Assembly: GCF_001747105.1 (NCBI RefSeq)
Contig: NZ_MDGQ01000005.1
Span: forward strand, 2,542,001-2,606,000
Direction: 5' to 3'
Origin: Roseivirga misakiensis
GTDB lineage: Bacteria > Bacteroidota > Bacteroidia > Cytophagales > Cyclobacteriaceae
DNA length: 64,000 bases
Part shown: positions 53,001 to 61,211 of the stretch, piece by piece
Layout of the letters: the number at the start of each line of letters is the position of its first letter
Position numbering within the stretch: the first letter of the stretch is position 1
Made by a program: the position numbers and the translations under genes
The notes under the pieces: generated by a model
Seen by the model: only the letters and a program-made list of their open reading frames with translations
Databases searched by the model: none
What the model was told of the DNA's origin: nothing

Positions 53001-56000
53001 TTTTGATAAAACGAACATTGAATACGTGGAATTTTGGGTGATGGACCCTTTCATTAATATTTCAAATGGCACGCCTAACAACCCGAGAGGATTTATAGAT
53101 GATGGCATAAACCCACCAAAAGCCAATACGACTGGCGGTAAGATGTTTTTAAACCTAGGGAGTATTTCGGAAGATGTGATGAAGGATGAAAGACATGCTT
53201 TTGAGCAAGGTTTGCCCGCCGATGGTGTTGTTGATGGAGATGCAGTAGTGGTGAACGAATGGGGTCGAGTGACCAGACAACCCTACCTGAACCCAGCATT
53301 TGATAATTCTATTGATGCGAGAGCCAATCAGGATATTGGTCTGGATGGGCTCAATTCTACCGACGAACAAAGCTTTTTTGTTGACTACTTAAACGGCCTA
53401 AATATTAGTGCGCAGGCAAGAGAAAATTTACTTGCCGACCCGTCTAGAGACAACTTTCAATACTATTTGGGAGAAGAATTTGATGCCGCTGATGCTAAAA
53501 TCCTTGAGCGTTATAAAAGATTCAACGGAATGGAAGGAAACAGCCCAGTTTCAAACGGTACTGCATTATTTACGCCTTCCAACTCAAACCTACCTGACAA
53601 TGAGGACTTGAATAGAGATAATACTTTGGCGGACTTGGAAGAGTACTACGAGTATGAGGTGGACGTACGCCCGGGAGCTTTTCAAGTAGGCCGGAATAAT
53701 ATTGTTGATAAAGTTTCTGCAAACGTGAATGGTGATAATGTTGACTGGTACCTGTTTAGAATTCCAATTCGCAAACCGGACAGAGTCCAAGGAAACATCA
53801 ATGGCTTTAAATCAATCCGATATATCAGAACCTACCTTACTGAATTTAGCGAACCGATCGTCTTGAGAATGGTAAACTTCCGCCTAGTTGGTAGCCAATG
53901 GCGAACGTTTCAAGAAAGCCTTTTTGAAAAAGGACTTAATGAAATTCCAGAGCCATCTGATCCGAACTTTACAGTTTCTGTAGTTGGCATAGAAGAGAAT
54001 AGTCAGGGCGGCGATGGTCGACCTCCTTATACCTTACCACCAGGAATTATAAGGGATAGAGACAACACATCTGCTGTAGAAAGAAGAAGAAACGAACAAT
54101 CGCTACAGTTGAGTGTGGAAGGGCTTCGTGATAAAGATGCAAGAGCCGTTTTCAAAAATGTGAGTCACGATATGGTGAATTATGGCCGAGTTAAAATGTT
54201 CCTTCATGCCGATAGTCCAGACCTATTGGCTCCCGGGGAAGTGACAGCATTTTTAAGGTTAGGAACAGATTTTACCGAAAACTACTATGAAATCGAAGTA
54301 CCGTTGACCATGACCCTTGACGGTCAAATATCGGCACGTGAAATTTGGCCAGAAGAAAACGAAATAGACGTAGCTTTTAGTAGCCTTTACCAAGTAAAGG
54401 CCAACCGAAATAGATCGAACTCTAATATAAGTCTGCCATTTACAGAGCAAGTAGGAAGGTATAATATCACCGTTGTGGGAAGGCCTGAACTCAGCACAGT
54501 TCAGACACTTATGATCGGTATGCGAAATCCAGGGTCTCCAGATGGCGAACCAAAAACTTTCTTTCTCTGGGCAAATGAGCTCCGTGTGACTGATTTTGAT
54601 AGTAAATCAGGATTTGCTGCCAATGCAAGGCTAGATGCTCAACTGGCAGATTTTGGTAATGTTTCTGCCTCGATAAGACACTCTTCAATCGGTTTTGGTA
54701 CTATCTCTGATAAAATCTCGGACAGAACTAGAGAGCGCACAACTCAGTACGATATTTCTACAAGACTGAACCTGCAAAAATTCTTCCCTGAGGATTGGGG
54801 CTTAGAATTGCCAGCATTTTTCAGTTTCGAGCATTCTAGAGCAGTCCCACAATTCGACCCACTTGATCCAGATTTACCGCTAGAGGATGTGCTCGATTCT
54901 TTCGAATCCGAAGAAGAACGAGATAGCTACTTCGATAAGGTCATTGACGTTTCGAACCGAAGGAGTGTAAACTTTTCTAATGTTAGGAAACGCAAGACCA
55001 ATCCAGATAAACCTACCCTTCCATGGTCCATAGAAAACTTCAGTTTTACATATGCATACAACGAAATAACCCGGAGTAACATCAATACGGCCGAATATGA
55101 CTTCAGAAACTATCGAGGGGCCGTGACGTATGGCTACCAGCCGAAGGCTATGAATATTCAGCCTTTCAAAAACACGAAGTGGCTGAACTCCAAATGGCTG
55201 AAAATCATAAAAGACATCAACTTTAATCCGATACCAACCAACATTTCAGTTAGTGCTAACCTGAACAGAACCTTCTTAAAGACTCAACTACGGAATGCCG
55301 ACCTAGGTATAGAAGGTATTGATCCATATTTCGAAAAATCATTTACCATGGATAGGGCCTATGCAATGAATTGGGACTTAACTGAAAAATTAGGACTCGA
55401 TTATACCGCTGTAGCCAATGCGATTATCGATGAGCCTGAAGGAGCGATTGACTCTGACATTAAAAGGGATTCGATAAGAACGAACCTTAAGAATTTTGGC
55501 CGGCTTAAAAATTACACACATACCATCGGTGCAACCTACCAGCTCCCATTCGACAAGATTCCGATTACAGATTGGATTAGTACAGACATTACCTACAACA
55601 CTACCTTTAACTGGCAGGCTGGCGCCATCGGTCAACGAGACACCCTCGGTAACTACGCGGATAACAATAGAACCATTGCCCTTAGTGGTAAACTAGATTT
55701 GGTCAAACTATACGATAACATCGGCATTTTGAAGAAAATCAATTCACCACAAAGAAGTAGATCTAGAACAAGGCCACAAAACAGACCATCGGTGAGTGAT
55801 ACCGTAAAACAAAAACGGACGCTAGATCAAATCCCGTTTACCAAAGCTTTTCTTCGTGCTTTGATGTCCGTCCGAAATATCACCTTTAACTACGATAAAT
55901 CGGAAGGCACAGTATTACCAGGTTTTATGCCAGATGTTTTTCTTTTTGGTCTTGATAAAGAGTTCTCTAATCCTGGTCTCGGATTCATTTTAGGTGGTCA

Positions 56001-57198
56001 GGATGCGGGAATCAGAAACCGATTGGCTGGAAATGGCCAATACGCGCCAAGTCAATTTTTGACCAATCCTTTCAGGCAAAATAGAACTACCACCTTCTCT
56101 TATACGGCAGTATTGGAACCTTTTAATGAGTTTAGGATAAATGTGACGGGTAGAAAAGCCTTTACCCAAAACTATCAGGAGATTTTTAGAAATGACCCTG
56201 ACAACGGCACCTTTGTGAGCATTAACCCAAACCGATCGGGTACTTATGATATCTCTTTTAATATGCTGAGAACCGCGTTTAAAAGCGATGACTCGAATAA
56301 TAATTCTCCTCTATTCCAAGATTTCGAAGCCTTTCGGTCCAGAGTGAAGACAAGGTTAGACGGTATAAATGAAGCGGGTACTTATGAGGAAAATGATCAG
56401 GAAGTCGTGATACCCGCATTTATTGCCGCCTACAGTGGTAAGTCTCCTGAAGAAGTAAACACTAACCCTTTTCCTAAATTCCCAATACCTGGCTGGAGCA
56501 TTCAGTATGGTGGTTTATCAAAAATTCCAACTTTAAGCGAAATCTTTACTTCCATTAACATTAGCCATGCTTACAGCAGCAAGTACAATGTTTCCAACTT
56601 TGTGAATTCACCTTTGTACACGCTGGGACTCACTTTAGATAATAATATTACGGACGTGGGCCTCGCCAATCAATTCAATGAAAACGGCAGTCTAGTTCCG
56701 GTTTATTTAGCACAGCAAGTGGTACTCAGTGAAACTATGGCTCCTTTTATAGGCCTAAGAGTGAAGACGAAAAGCAACTGGGACCTTGGCTTTGATTACA
56801 ATAGGCGAAGAGATATTGGGCTTAACCTTTCTAATATTCAGGTAACCGAATCTAGCGCAAACGAAATATCACTGAATATTGGTTTTGCAAGAACTGGTGT
56901 AAAAGTCCCTTTTAGAATAAAAGGAAGAAAAGAAAGTCTGCCTAATGAACTAAGATTTAATATGGTCTTGACCATCAATGATCGCAAGACTGTTCAACGA
57001 CGGATTGGAGAAGATCCAATTGTAACTGATGGGCTTAAAATATTCAGACTTAGCCCAACGCTAGATTATAACATTAATGAAGCGTTACAACTCACCCTCT
57101 ATTTCGATCGGAATGTGAACGAGCCAAGAGTGACAACTAGTTTCTTAAATGCCCGAACATCATTTGGTGGTAGAATTCGCTTCAATTTGTCTCAATAA
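50065..57198 (+). CDS. sprA: SprA, type IX secretion system outer-membrane translocon
   Basis: At 2377 residues this is the size expected of SprA, the very large outer-membrane beta-barrel that passes type IX secretion cargo to the cell surface and is needed for gliding. The signal region (residues 1-28, ending MPSHA) is followed by the KYKPIYPLGDPLF segment and long beta-rich stretches. Conserved SprA features include the ILINTNGSVLLDFGG segment, the SYIDDFEGS box and the GGRIRFNLS closing strand. It starts with TTG 50065, since an in-frame TGA lies two codons upstream. Other type IX genes are elsewhere; a possible cargo-type sorting domain lies at 10.5 kb. Confidence 0.95.
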   Translation: MLSSVKKILIFSFFGMMLLSISMPSHALFYQSQDTTTTARDTSKYVRSAYPKYKPIYPLGDPLFRRRLSSPLYFNNPSFLKKTITLDTAKNYIFSEKIGTSFYRPPTFVPFSEALKKRIQLGNRDFFREKAKALDGESAVSNRRQLIPPIALNPFFDRLFGGDQILINTNGSVLLDFGGRFQRVDNPAIPIRQQRNGTFEFDQNIQMSLQGTIGSKLRMNATFDNNNSFDFENELKVEFSGLESDIIKSLEIGNVSMPIANSLIAGGQNLFGFKTQLQFGRLFVTALAASQRGTAESIEVEDGVQRNEFQIRGSDYDENRHFFLSQYFRDNYESWNRSIPAIISGLQISRLEVYVLNRTNNTQTLRNFVGFMDLGEGNTFQVGNPFVGNGQGDTPTSNDANSLFSNLQNDPNLRQADQVSTILENQHALEKGQDFERVTGARKLDPSEYTFNKELGFVSLNRQLQNDEVLAVSYEYNLNGRNFKVGELTEDYQNLTEDEVIFLKLLRPSKINTQVPTWDLMMKNIYNLNAAGIDKQSFQLRVIYRDDDTGIDNPSLHEGENTKDIPLIEIMGLDRLNQNGDPQKDGNFDYVEGITINPDRGYMIFPFLEPFGSRLEDQFLPSEQFLKEKYVFDTLYNTTKADAQLVSRLDKFFIQGSLQSGSSSEITLNAFQVAEGSVVVTAGGTPLAEGTDYNVNYSTGTVTILNPSILNSGKKIRVTYEKSDLFNFQARNLLGTRLDYVYNDKTNFGLTFMHLNERPQLTRVAIGNEPVSNTMWGLDANYSDDSRLLTKLVDALPFIDTKALSTISFRGEFAQLIPGTSNKVNGESTSYIDDFEGSVTPFSLSSFQSWRLGATPKTDDNRFDLTNQSTNRLGANYRRAKIAWYTIDNVFYRSTGRARPENIQPEDIENHYVRSIGQQEVIRRDNQQIIVNEPTLDIAYYPSEPGMYNYNPDLNNNGFLTEPEKNYGAITRAITNEVDFDKTNIEYVEFWVMDPFINISNGTPNNPRGFIDDGINPPKANTTGGKMFLNLGSISEDVMKDERHAFEQGLPADGVVDGDAVVVNEWGRVTRQPYLNPAFDNSIDARANQDIGLDGLNSTDEQSFFVDYLNGLNISAQARENLLADPSRDNFQYYLGEEFDAADAKILERYKRFNGMEGNSPVSNGTALFTPSNSNLPDNEDLNRDNTLADLEEYYEYEVDVRPGAFQVGRNNIVDKVSANVNGDNVDWYLFRIPIRKPDRVQGNINGFKSIRYIRTYLTEFSEPIVLRMVNFRLVGSQWRTFQESLFEKGLNEIPEPSDPNFTVSVVGIEENSQGGDGRPPYTLPPGIIRDRDNTSAVERRRNEQSLQLSVEGLRDKDARAVFKNVSHDMVNYGRVKMFLHADSPDLLAPGEVTAFLRLGTDFTENYYEIEVPLTMTLDGQISAREIWPEENEIDVAFSSLYQVKANRNRSNSNISLPFTEQVGRYNITVVGRPELSTVQTLMIGMRNPGSPDGEPKTFFLWANELRVTDFDSKSGFAANARLDAQLADFGNVSASIRHSSIGFGTISDKISDRTRERTTQYDISTRLNLQKFFPEDWGLELPAFFSFEHSRAVPQFDPLDPDLPLEDVLDSFESEEERDSYFDKVIDVSNRRSVNFSNVRKRKTNPDKPTLPWSIENFSFTYAYNEITRSNINTAEYDFRNYRGAVTYGYQPKAMNIQPFKNTKWLNSKWLKIIKDINFNPIPTNISVSANLNRTFLKTQLRNADLGIEGIDPYFEKSFTMDRAYAMNWDLTEKLGLDYTAVANAIIDEPEGAIDSDIKRDSIRTNLKNFGRLKNYTHTIGATYQLPFDKIPITDWISTDITYNTTFNWQAGAIGQRDTLGNYADNNRTIALSGKLDLVKLYDNIGILKKINSPQRSRSRTRPQNRPSVSDTVKQKRTLDQIPFTKAFLRALMSVRNITFNYDKSEGTVLPGFMPDVFLFGLDKEFSNPGLGFILGGQDAGIRNRLAGNGQYAPSQFLTNPFRQNRTTTFSYTAVLEPFNEFRINVTGRKAFTQNYQEIFRNDPDNGTFVSINPNRSGTYDISFNMLRTAFKSDDSNNNSPLFQDFEAFRSRVKTRLDGINEAGTYEENDQEVVIPAFIAAYSGKSPEEVNTNPFPKFPIPGWSIQYGGLSKIPTLSEIFTSINISHAYSSKYNVSNFVNSPLYTLGLTLDNNITDVGLANQFNENGSLVPVYLAQQVVLSETMAPFIGLRVKTKSNWDLGFDYNRRRDIGLNLSNIQVTESSANEISLNIGFARTGVKVPFRIKGRKESLPNELRFNMVLTINDRKTVQRRIGEDPIVTDGLKIFRLSPTLDYNINEALQLTLYFDRNVNEPRVTTSFLNARTSFGGRIRFNLSQ

Positions 57199-57223
57199 TC
57201 TCTGCAATTATCAGGAAAGCATG

Positions 57224-57231
57224 TATTTTTG
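57224..57231 (+). promoter_or_regulatory. Putative -7 element of gcvH
   Basis: TATTTTTG fits TAnnTTTG, 22 bases before the gcvH ATG. No TTG is present at the best distance. Confidence 0.4.
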
Positions 57232-57252
57232 GAGCGCTAGAAATTCCACATT

Positions 57253-57633
57253 ATGAACATACCTGAAGAATTAAAATACACAGAAGATCACGAATGGGTA
57301 AAAGTAGACGGAGACGTCGCGACAGTTGGTGTAACTGACTTTGCTCAGGGTGAATTAGGAGACATCGTTTACGTTGAAATCGAAACAGAAGGAGAGACAC
57401 TTGATGCTAACGAAGTGTTCGGAACTGTTGAAGCGGTAAAAACTGTTTCTGATCTTTTTATGCCTGTCTCTGGAGAGGTTTTAGAAGTTAATGCTGATCT
57501 AGAAGATGCACCTGAAGGTGTGAATGATGCTCCTTATGAAGGTGGCTGGATGATCAAGATCAAAATGAGTGATCCATCTGAAATAGATGGTTTATTAGAC
57601 GCTGCGGCATACAAGTCACACATCGGTCAATAA
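57253..57633 (+). CDS. gcvH: Glycine cleavage system H protein GcvH
   Basis: Small lipoyl-carrier protein (126 residues) that shuttles the aminomethyl group among the P, T and L proteins. The lipoylated lysine is in [11 protein letters not shown] (about residue 63), and the family start ([27 protein letters not shown]) is clear. The placement after sprA is a common synteny rather than a metabolic operon; other gcv genes are absent. Glycine from the Kbl/Tdh route could feed this system. Confidence 0.96.
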   Translation: MNIPEELKYTEDHEWVKVDGDVATVGVTDFAQGELGDIVYVEIETEGETLDANEVFGTVEAVKTVSDLFMPVSGEVLEVNADLEDAPEGVNDAPYEGGWMIKIKMSDPSEIDGLLDAAAYKSHIGQ

Positions 57634-57642
57634 TTTGAACCT

Positions 57643-58041
57643 GTGACAAAGCGAGAGTGGCTTTTTCTTTTGCCTGCGATAATCTGGGCAATAACTGTAG
57701 CCATCTTAATGCTTTTGCCGTCAGATTCATTTGCTGAATCCAAACTCCTTTCATACGATAAACTGGCTCATCTTGGAGTTTTCGGACTCTTGAGCTTCTT
57801 ATTTATGGTAGGAGTTCATAGACATAAGTACTTTTCAGGTACACGAATGCGGCAATGGTTTATGCCGACAATTATCTGTGTTTTATATAGTACAAGCCTT
57901 GAATTATTACAGAACTTTTCACCAGGACGATCCGTCGATTTTTATGATTTTATCGCAAATGTCGCGAGCACTATTTTTGGTGTAATAGTTTTTTATATCT
58001 TTAAGAAAAATAACCTTGTGATTTCAAAACTAATTTTATAG
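57643..58041 (+). CDS. VanZ-like membrane protein
   Basis: 132 residues with four membrane helices. The VanZ-type acidic sites are visible: a YDKLAHLGVFGLLSF segment after the first loop, and a SLELLQNFSPGRSVDFYDFIANVAS segment before the last helix. The function of this family is not firmly known; it is not evidence of glycopeptide resistance here. It starts with GTG 57643, 10 bases after gcvH, so the two are co-transcribed. Confidence 0.85.
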   Translation: MTKREWLFLLPAIIWAITVAILMLLPSDSFAESKLLSYDKLAHLGVFGLLSFLFMVGVHRHKYFSGTRMRQWFMPTIICVLYSTSLELLQNFSPGRSVDFYDFIANVASTIFGVIVFYIFKKNNLVISKLIL

Positions 58042-58064
58042 TTTTAAAGTCTAACCCTAGAATT

Positions 58065-58739
58065 ATGGAAGCCAAGAAGACTCCCAAAGCGGATGTAAAC
58101 AAGAGATCGACCATGTTTATCATGGTTGGCCTGATTGTCAGCCTAGGAATCACATTAATGGCCTTCGAATACAAAAAGTATGATGAAGGTGAGCTAATGG
58201 ATTTAGGTATGGCTGATGACGATTTTGAAGAATTGACTGAAATTCCTCCTACGGAGCAACCACCTCCACCCCCACCACCAGTGAAACAACCTCAGATTAT
58301 TGAGATTCCTGATGAAGAGGAAATCGAGGAAGAAATTGAAATTGACCTTGACGTTGAAATTACTGAAGAAACAGAAGTTGAGGAAATCGTTTTTGAAGAA
58401 GAACCTGAAGAAGAAGAGGCAGACAAAGTATTCCTTATAGTTGAGGAAGATGCTGAATTCCCAGGTGGTATGGGCGAATGGAATAAATTCCTTCGTAAAA
58501 ACCTTAAATACCCAAGACAAGCTAAAAGAATGGGTATTGAAGGAAATGTATACCTTTCTTTCATAGTAGGAAAAGACGGTGGAATTTACGACATCTCTGT
58601 ATCAAGAAGTATTGGTGGCGGATGTGATGAAGAAGCGGTAAGAGTACTAAAGGCGTCTCCTAAGTGGAAGCCTGGTAAACAAAGAGGTAAAGCTGTAATC
58701 CAGAGAATGAACTTAAGGGTTGTTTTCAGATTGAAGTAA
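58065..58739 (+). CDS. Energy transducer TonB, copy 1
   Basis: 224 residues: a cytoplasmic N-terminus, one membrane helix (about 17-35), a Pro-rich, strongly Glu-rich periplasmic spacer (PPPPPPP near 67 and acidic runs to about 125), and the TonB C-terminal domain (about 135-224: NLKYPRQAKRMGIEGNVYLSF, RSIGGGCDEEAVRVL, SPKWKPGKQRG). TonB passes energy from the inner membrane to outer-membrane receptors such as SusC-type transporters. No exbB/exbD are adjacent. A terminator follows. Confidence 0.92.
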   Translation: MEAKKTPKADVNKRSTMFIMVGLIVSLGITLMAFEYKKYDEGELMDLGMADDDFEELTEIPPTEQPPPPPPPVKQPQIIEIPDEEEIEEEIEIDLDVEITEETEVEEIVFEEEPEEEEADKVFLIVEEDAEFPGGMGEWNKFLRKNLKYPRQAKRMGIEGNVYLSFIVGKDGGIYDISVSRSIGGGCDEEAVRVLKASPKWKPGKQRGKAVIQRMNLRVVFRLK

Positions 58740-58749
58740 TAAAAAATTG

Positions 58750-58775
58750 GAGCCCATTGATTTGGGCTCTTATTT
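58750..58775 (+). terminator. Terminator between tonB copies 1 and 2
   Basis: A 7-bp stem (58750-58756 with 58763-58769) followed by TTATTTT. A good rho-independent candidate. Confidence 0.75.
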
Positions 58776-58785
58776 TGAGCTAATT

Positions 58786-58801
58786 AACTAATTAATTAGT
58801 T
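58786..58801. promoter_or_regulatory. 16-bp perfect palindrome upstream of tonB copy 2
   Basis: AACTAATTAATTAGTT is its own reverse complement and lies 23 bases before the ATG. It could be an operator or only AT-rich leader; no known site is recognised. Confidence 0.35.
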
Positions 58802-58824
58802 GTTTAACTAAAACTATAATAGAT

Positions 58825-59499
58825 ATGGAAGTAAAGAAAATACCAGAATTAGATATCACGAAAAAGTCTGCCATGTTTCTTATGGTAGGACTAATAACCA
58901 GCCTACTCGTAACACTTGTGGCCTTCGAATGGAAACAGTACGGCTTAGGTGAAGTAATGGAGTTTGGTCCGCCAGAAGATGACTTTGAAGCTTTATTGGA
59001 AATCCCTCCCACTGTACAACCGCCACAAACTCCCCCACCCGTTAGACAACCACAAGTGATTGCGGTTCCTGATGATGAAGAGATTGATGAGCAAATCGAA
59101 ATTGATCTAGATGTTGACCTGACGGATGACATGATCATCGATGAAGTGATTTTTGAGCCCGAGCAACCAGAAGAAGAAGCTGAAAAGATATTTCTCTTTG
59201 TGGAAGAGGACGCCTCTTTTCCCGGTGGTTTTGGCGAATGGAATAAGTTTCTGAAGAAGAACTTAAAATACCCTAAAATGGCGAAACGGATGAATATCGA
59301 TGGTAGCGTGCACCTTTCCTTCATTGTCGGTAAAGATGGAAGCATTTACGATGTACAGGTTACCAGAAGCATCGGTGGTGGATGTGACGAGGAAGCCATG
59401 AGGGTTTTAAAGTCGTCTCCTAAATGGAAACCAGGCAAGCAAAGAGGTCAACCTGTAATTCAGCGTATGAATTTAAGAGTCGTTTTCAAGTTAAGGTAG
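58825..59499 (+). CDS. Energy transducer TonB, copy 2
   Basis: 224 residues, clearly a duplicate of copy 1 with the same domain order: membrane helix (about 17-34), Pro- and acid-rich spacer, and C-terminal TonB domain (NLKYPKMAKRMNIDGSVHLSF, SIGGGCDEEAMRVL, SPKWKPGKQRG). Differences are concentrated in the spacer. The separate terminator and AT-rich leader suggest its own promoter, so the copies may serve different receptors or conditions. Confidence 0.92.
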   Translation: MEVKKIPELDITKKSAMFLMVGLITSLLVTLVAFEWKQYGLGEVMEFGPPEDDFEALLEIPPTVQPPQTPPPVRQPQVIAVPDDEEIDEQIEIDLDVDLTDDMIIDEVIFEPEQPEEEAEKIFLFVEEDASFPGGFGEWNKFLKKNLKYPKMAKRMNIDGSVHLSFIVGKDGSIYDVQVTRSIGGGCDEEAMRVLKSSPKWKPGKQRGQPVIQRMNLRVVFKLR

Positions 59500-59561
59500 T
59501 AATCCATATCAGACGATACTTCCCTTTTTTTATACTTAATAACTAATAAAATAGTTGAACT

Positions 59562-60251
59562 ATGGAGGATAAAAAGAATACTTCATCGGATCACACCCGT
59601 TTAAGATCGCTTTTCTTGTGTATTGGGCTATGTATCAGTTTACTTATCATTTTCTTAGCTTTTGAAACTAAAGCTGCATATGCCAATAGAGATTTCTATT
59701 GTGATTTTGCGCCATTCCCAGAATGGACGCCGATCATACCTCGAACTACATTTCCTGAAAAACGTATTCCAGAACCTATTAAGCCACTTGCCAAGCCTAA
59801 GTCCATTGTCATATCAACGGAACCGCTAGAAGAAACGGTTAAAGAAGTCGTAAAGGCAATACTAAAGGAACCTATAATGGATGAGCCTGTATTCGCGGAT
59901 TGGAAGGATGATACTGAGACTTATGAAGGGCCAATTGACGATTTCAGGATTATAGAGGAGCCTGCAACTTTCCCCGGAGGAGCCAATGCTTGGGTTAAAT
60001 TTTTAAAAAAGAACATTAAGTACCCAAAACTAGCTAAACGTAGTGGTATAGAGGGTAAGGTTTTTCTGAGTTTTCAAATTGATCCAGAAGGTAACCTATC
60101 AGATATCAAGGTAGTAAAGGGTATTGGTGGTGGCTGTGATGAAGAGGCCATTCGAGTTTTAAAACAATCTCCACAATGGAATCCTGGTAAGCAGCGTGGA
60201 CACCCAGTAAAATCTCAGATGTCCTTATTCATTAAATTTATTCTTAAATAA
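59562..60251 (+). CDS. Energy transducer TonB, copy 3 (diverged)
   Basis: 229 residues. The C-terminal TonB domain is kept (NIKYPKLAKRSGIEGKVFLSF, IGGGCDEEAIRVL, SPQWNPGKQRG). The N-terminal half differs from copies 1 and 2: the spacer has Pro/Lys runs and few acidic repeats, and after the membrane helix (about 15-36) come Tyr, Trp and Cys residues. It is the oldest or fastest-changing copy of the three. It ends at a bidirectional terminator. Confidence 0.9.
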   Translation: MEDKKNTSSDHTRLRSLFLCIGLCISLLIIFLAFETKAAYANRDFYCDFAPFPEWTPIIPRTTFPEKRIPEPIKPLAKPKSIVISTEPLEETVKEVVKAILKEPIMDEPVFADWKDDTETYEGPIDDFRIIEEPATFPGGANAWVKFLKKNIKYPKLAKRSGIEGKVFLSFQIDPEGNLSDIKVVKGIGGGCDEEAIRVLKQSPQWNPGKQRGHPVKSQMSLFIKFILK

Positions 60252-60276
60252 AAAGGGAGCCAAATGGCTCCCTTTT
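60251..60276. terminator. Bidirectional terminator between tonB copy 3 and yicC
   Basis: An 11-bp stem (60251-60261 with 60266-60276) with A and T tails between convergent genes; it overlaps the final bases of both. Confidence 0.88.
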
Positions 60277-61157
60277 TATATGATGTTTAACAACTGTTCC
60301 TTTATTTTCTCCAAGTCATCTTTCATACAGACAACGAGTTTTTGCACTGGTGCATAATTAGCTTTTGATCCAATCGTATTGATTTCTCGACCAATTTCTT
60401 GTGACACAAACCCGAGCTTCTTCCCTTGCGATTGTTGCTCGGCCATCACTTCATTAAAATAAGATAGGTGATTGGTGAGTCTAACAATCTCTTCACTGAT
60501 ATCGAACTTCTCAATGTAATAGATCATCTCTTGCTCGAACCTGTTCTCATCAAATTCATCTGAAGTAGATAAATCCTGTTGATGTTTTTGGATACGCTCC
60601 TTAACGACTTTAACACGCTCAGGGTCGTGCTCCTCTATTTCTTTAAGGTAATTGCCAATATTAGCAATGTAACTTTTGAGTTCGTGCTCTAAAGAGGCAC
60701 CTTCTTGCGCTCTAAACTCTCCTAGCGCCTCAATAGCCTTTGCCAAATGTAACTGAATAAAGGCCCACTGTTCGTTAATCGCTGCTTCATCTATTACTTG
60801 CGGTGCAATTACCTCTGGACTGTGTAGCGCGAGTCTAAATAAGTCATCTTTCGATGCACCAACTTGATCGGCAAGACCCTCGTATTCCTTATAATAGGCA
60901 TTGAACAGCTTCTGATTTACTTCTTGGGCTTCTACAGCGACTGTATCTGTAGTCAACTCGATGGATAGATTCACTTTACCCCTATTTAACCCTTTGGTCA
61001 ATAAGCCCCTAATCTCAAGTTCCTTGTCAAGGAAGTTTTTCGGGATTCTTATCTGAGCATCTAAGAATTTAGAATTCAGAGATTTTAATTCAACGGCAAC
61101 GCTATATCCATTTTGTTGTCCTTTGGATAAGCCAAAGCCAGTCATTGATTTGAGCAT
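60276..61157 (-). CDS. YicC-family endoribonuclease
   Basis: 293 residues from ATG 61157, which gives the family start MLKSMTGFG; the open frame reaches a TTG seven codons upstream that is rejected. The N-terminal YicC domain (VELKSLNSKFLDAQIRIP) and the C-terminal DUF1732 part (QEIGREINTIGSKAN) are present. YicC proteins are ring-shaped ribonucleases that take part in RNA turnover. It is alone on the minus strand, 54 bases after the TolB/barrel gene. Confidence 0.92.
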   Translation of the reverse strand: MLKSMTGFGLSKGQQNGYSVAVELKSLNSKFLDAQIRIPKNFLDKELEIRGLLTKGLNRGKVNLSIELTTDTVAVEAQEVNQKLFNAYYKEYEGLADQVGASKDDLFRLALHSPEVIAPQVIDEAAINEQWAFIQLHLAKAIEALGEFRAQEGASLEHELKSYIANIGNYLKEIEEHDPERVKVVKERIQKHQQDLSTSDEFDENRFEQEMIYYIEKFDISEEIVRLTNHLSYFNEVMAEQQSQGKKLGFVSQEIGREINTIGSKANYAPVQKLVVCMKDDLEKIKEQLLNII

Positions 61158-61211
61158 ACTAAAGTGGTCTAGCGACAAAAATAGCCCAATTAGCTTGTTA
61201 TTAAAACAGAA

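Noticed and set aside
57643-58041. VanZ-like gene as a sign of glycopeptide resistance
   Set aside because: VanZ-like proteins are widespread in Bacteroidota beside gcvH and sprA, with no van cluster here.
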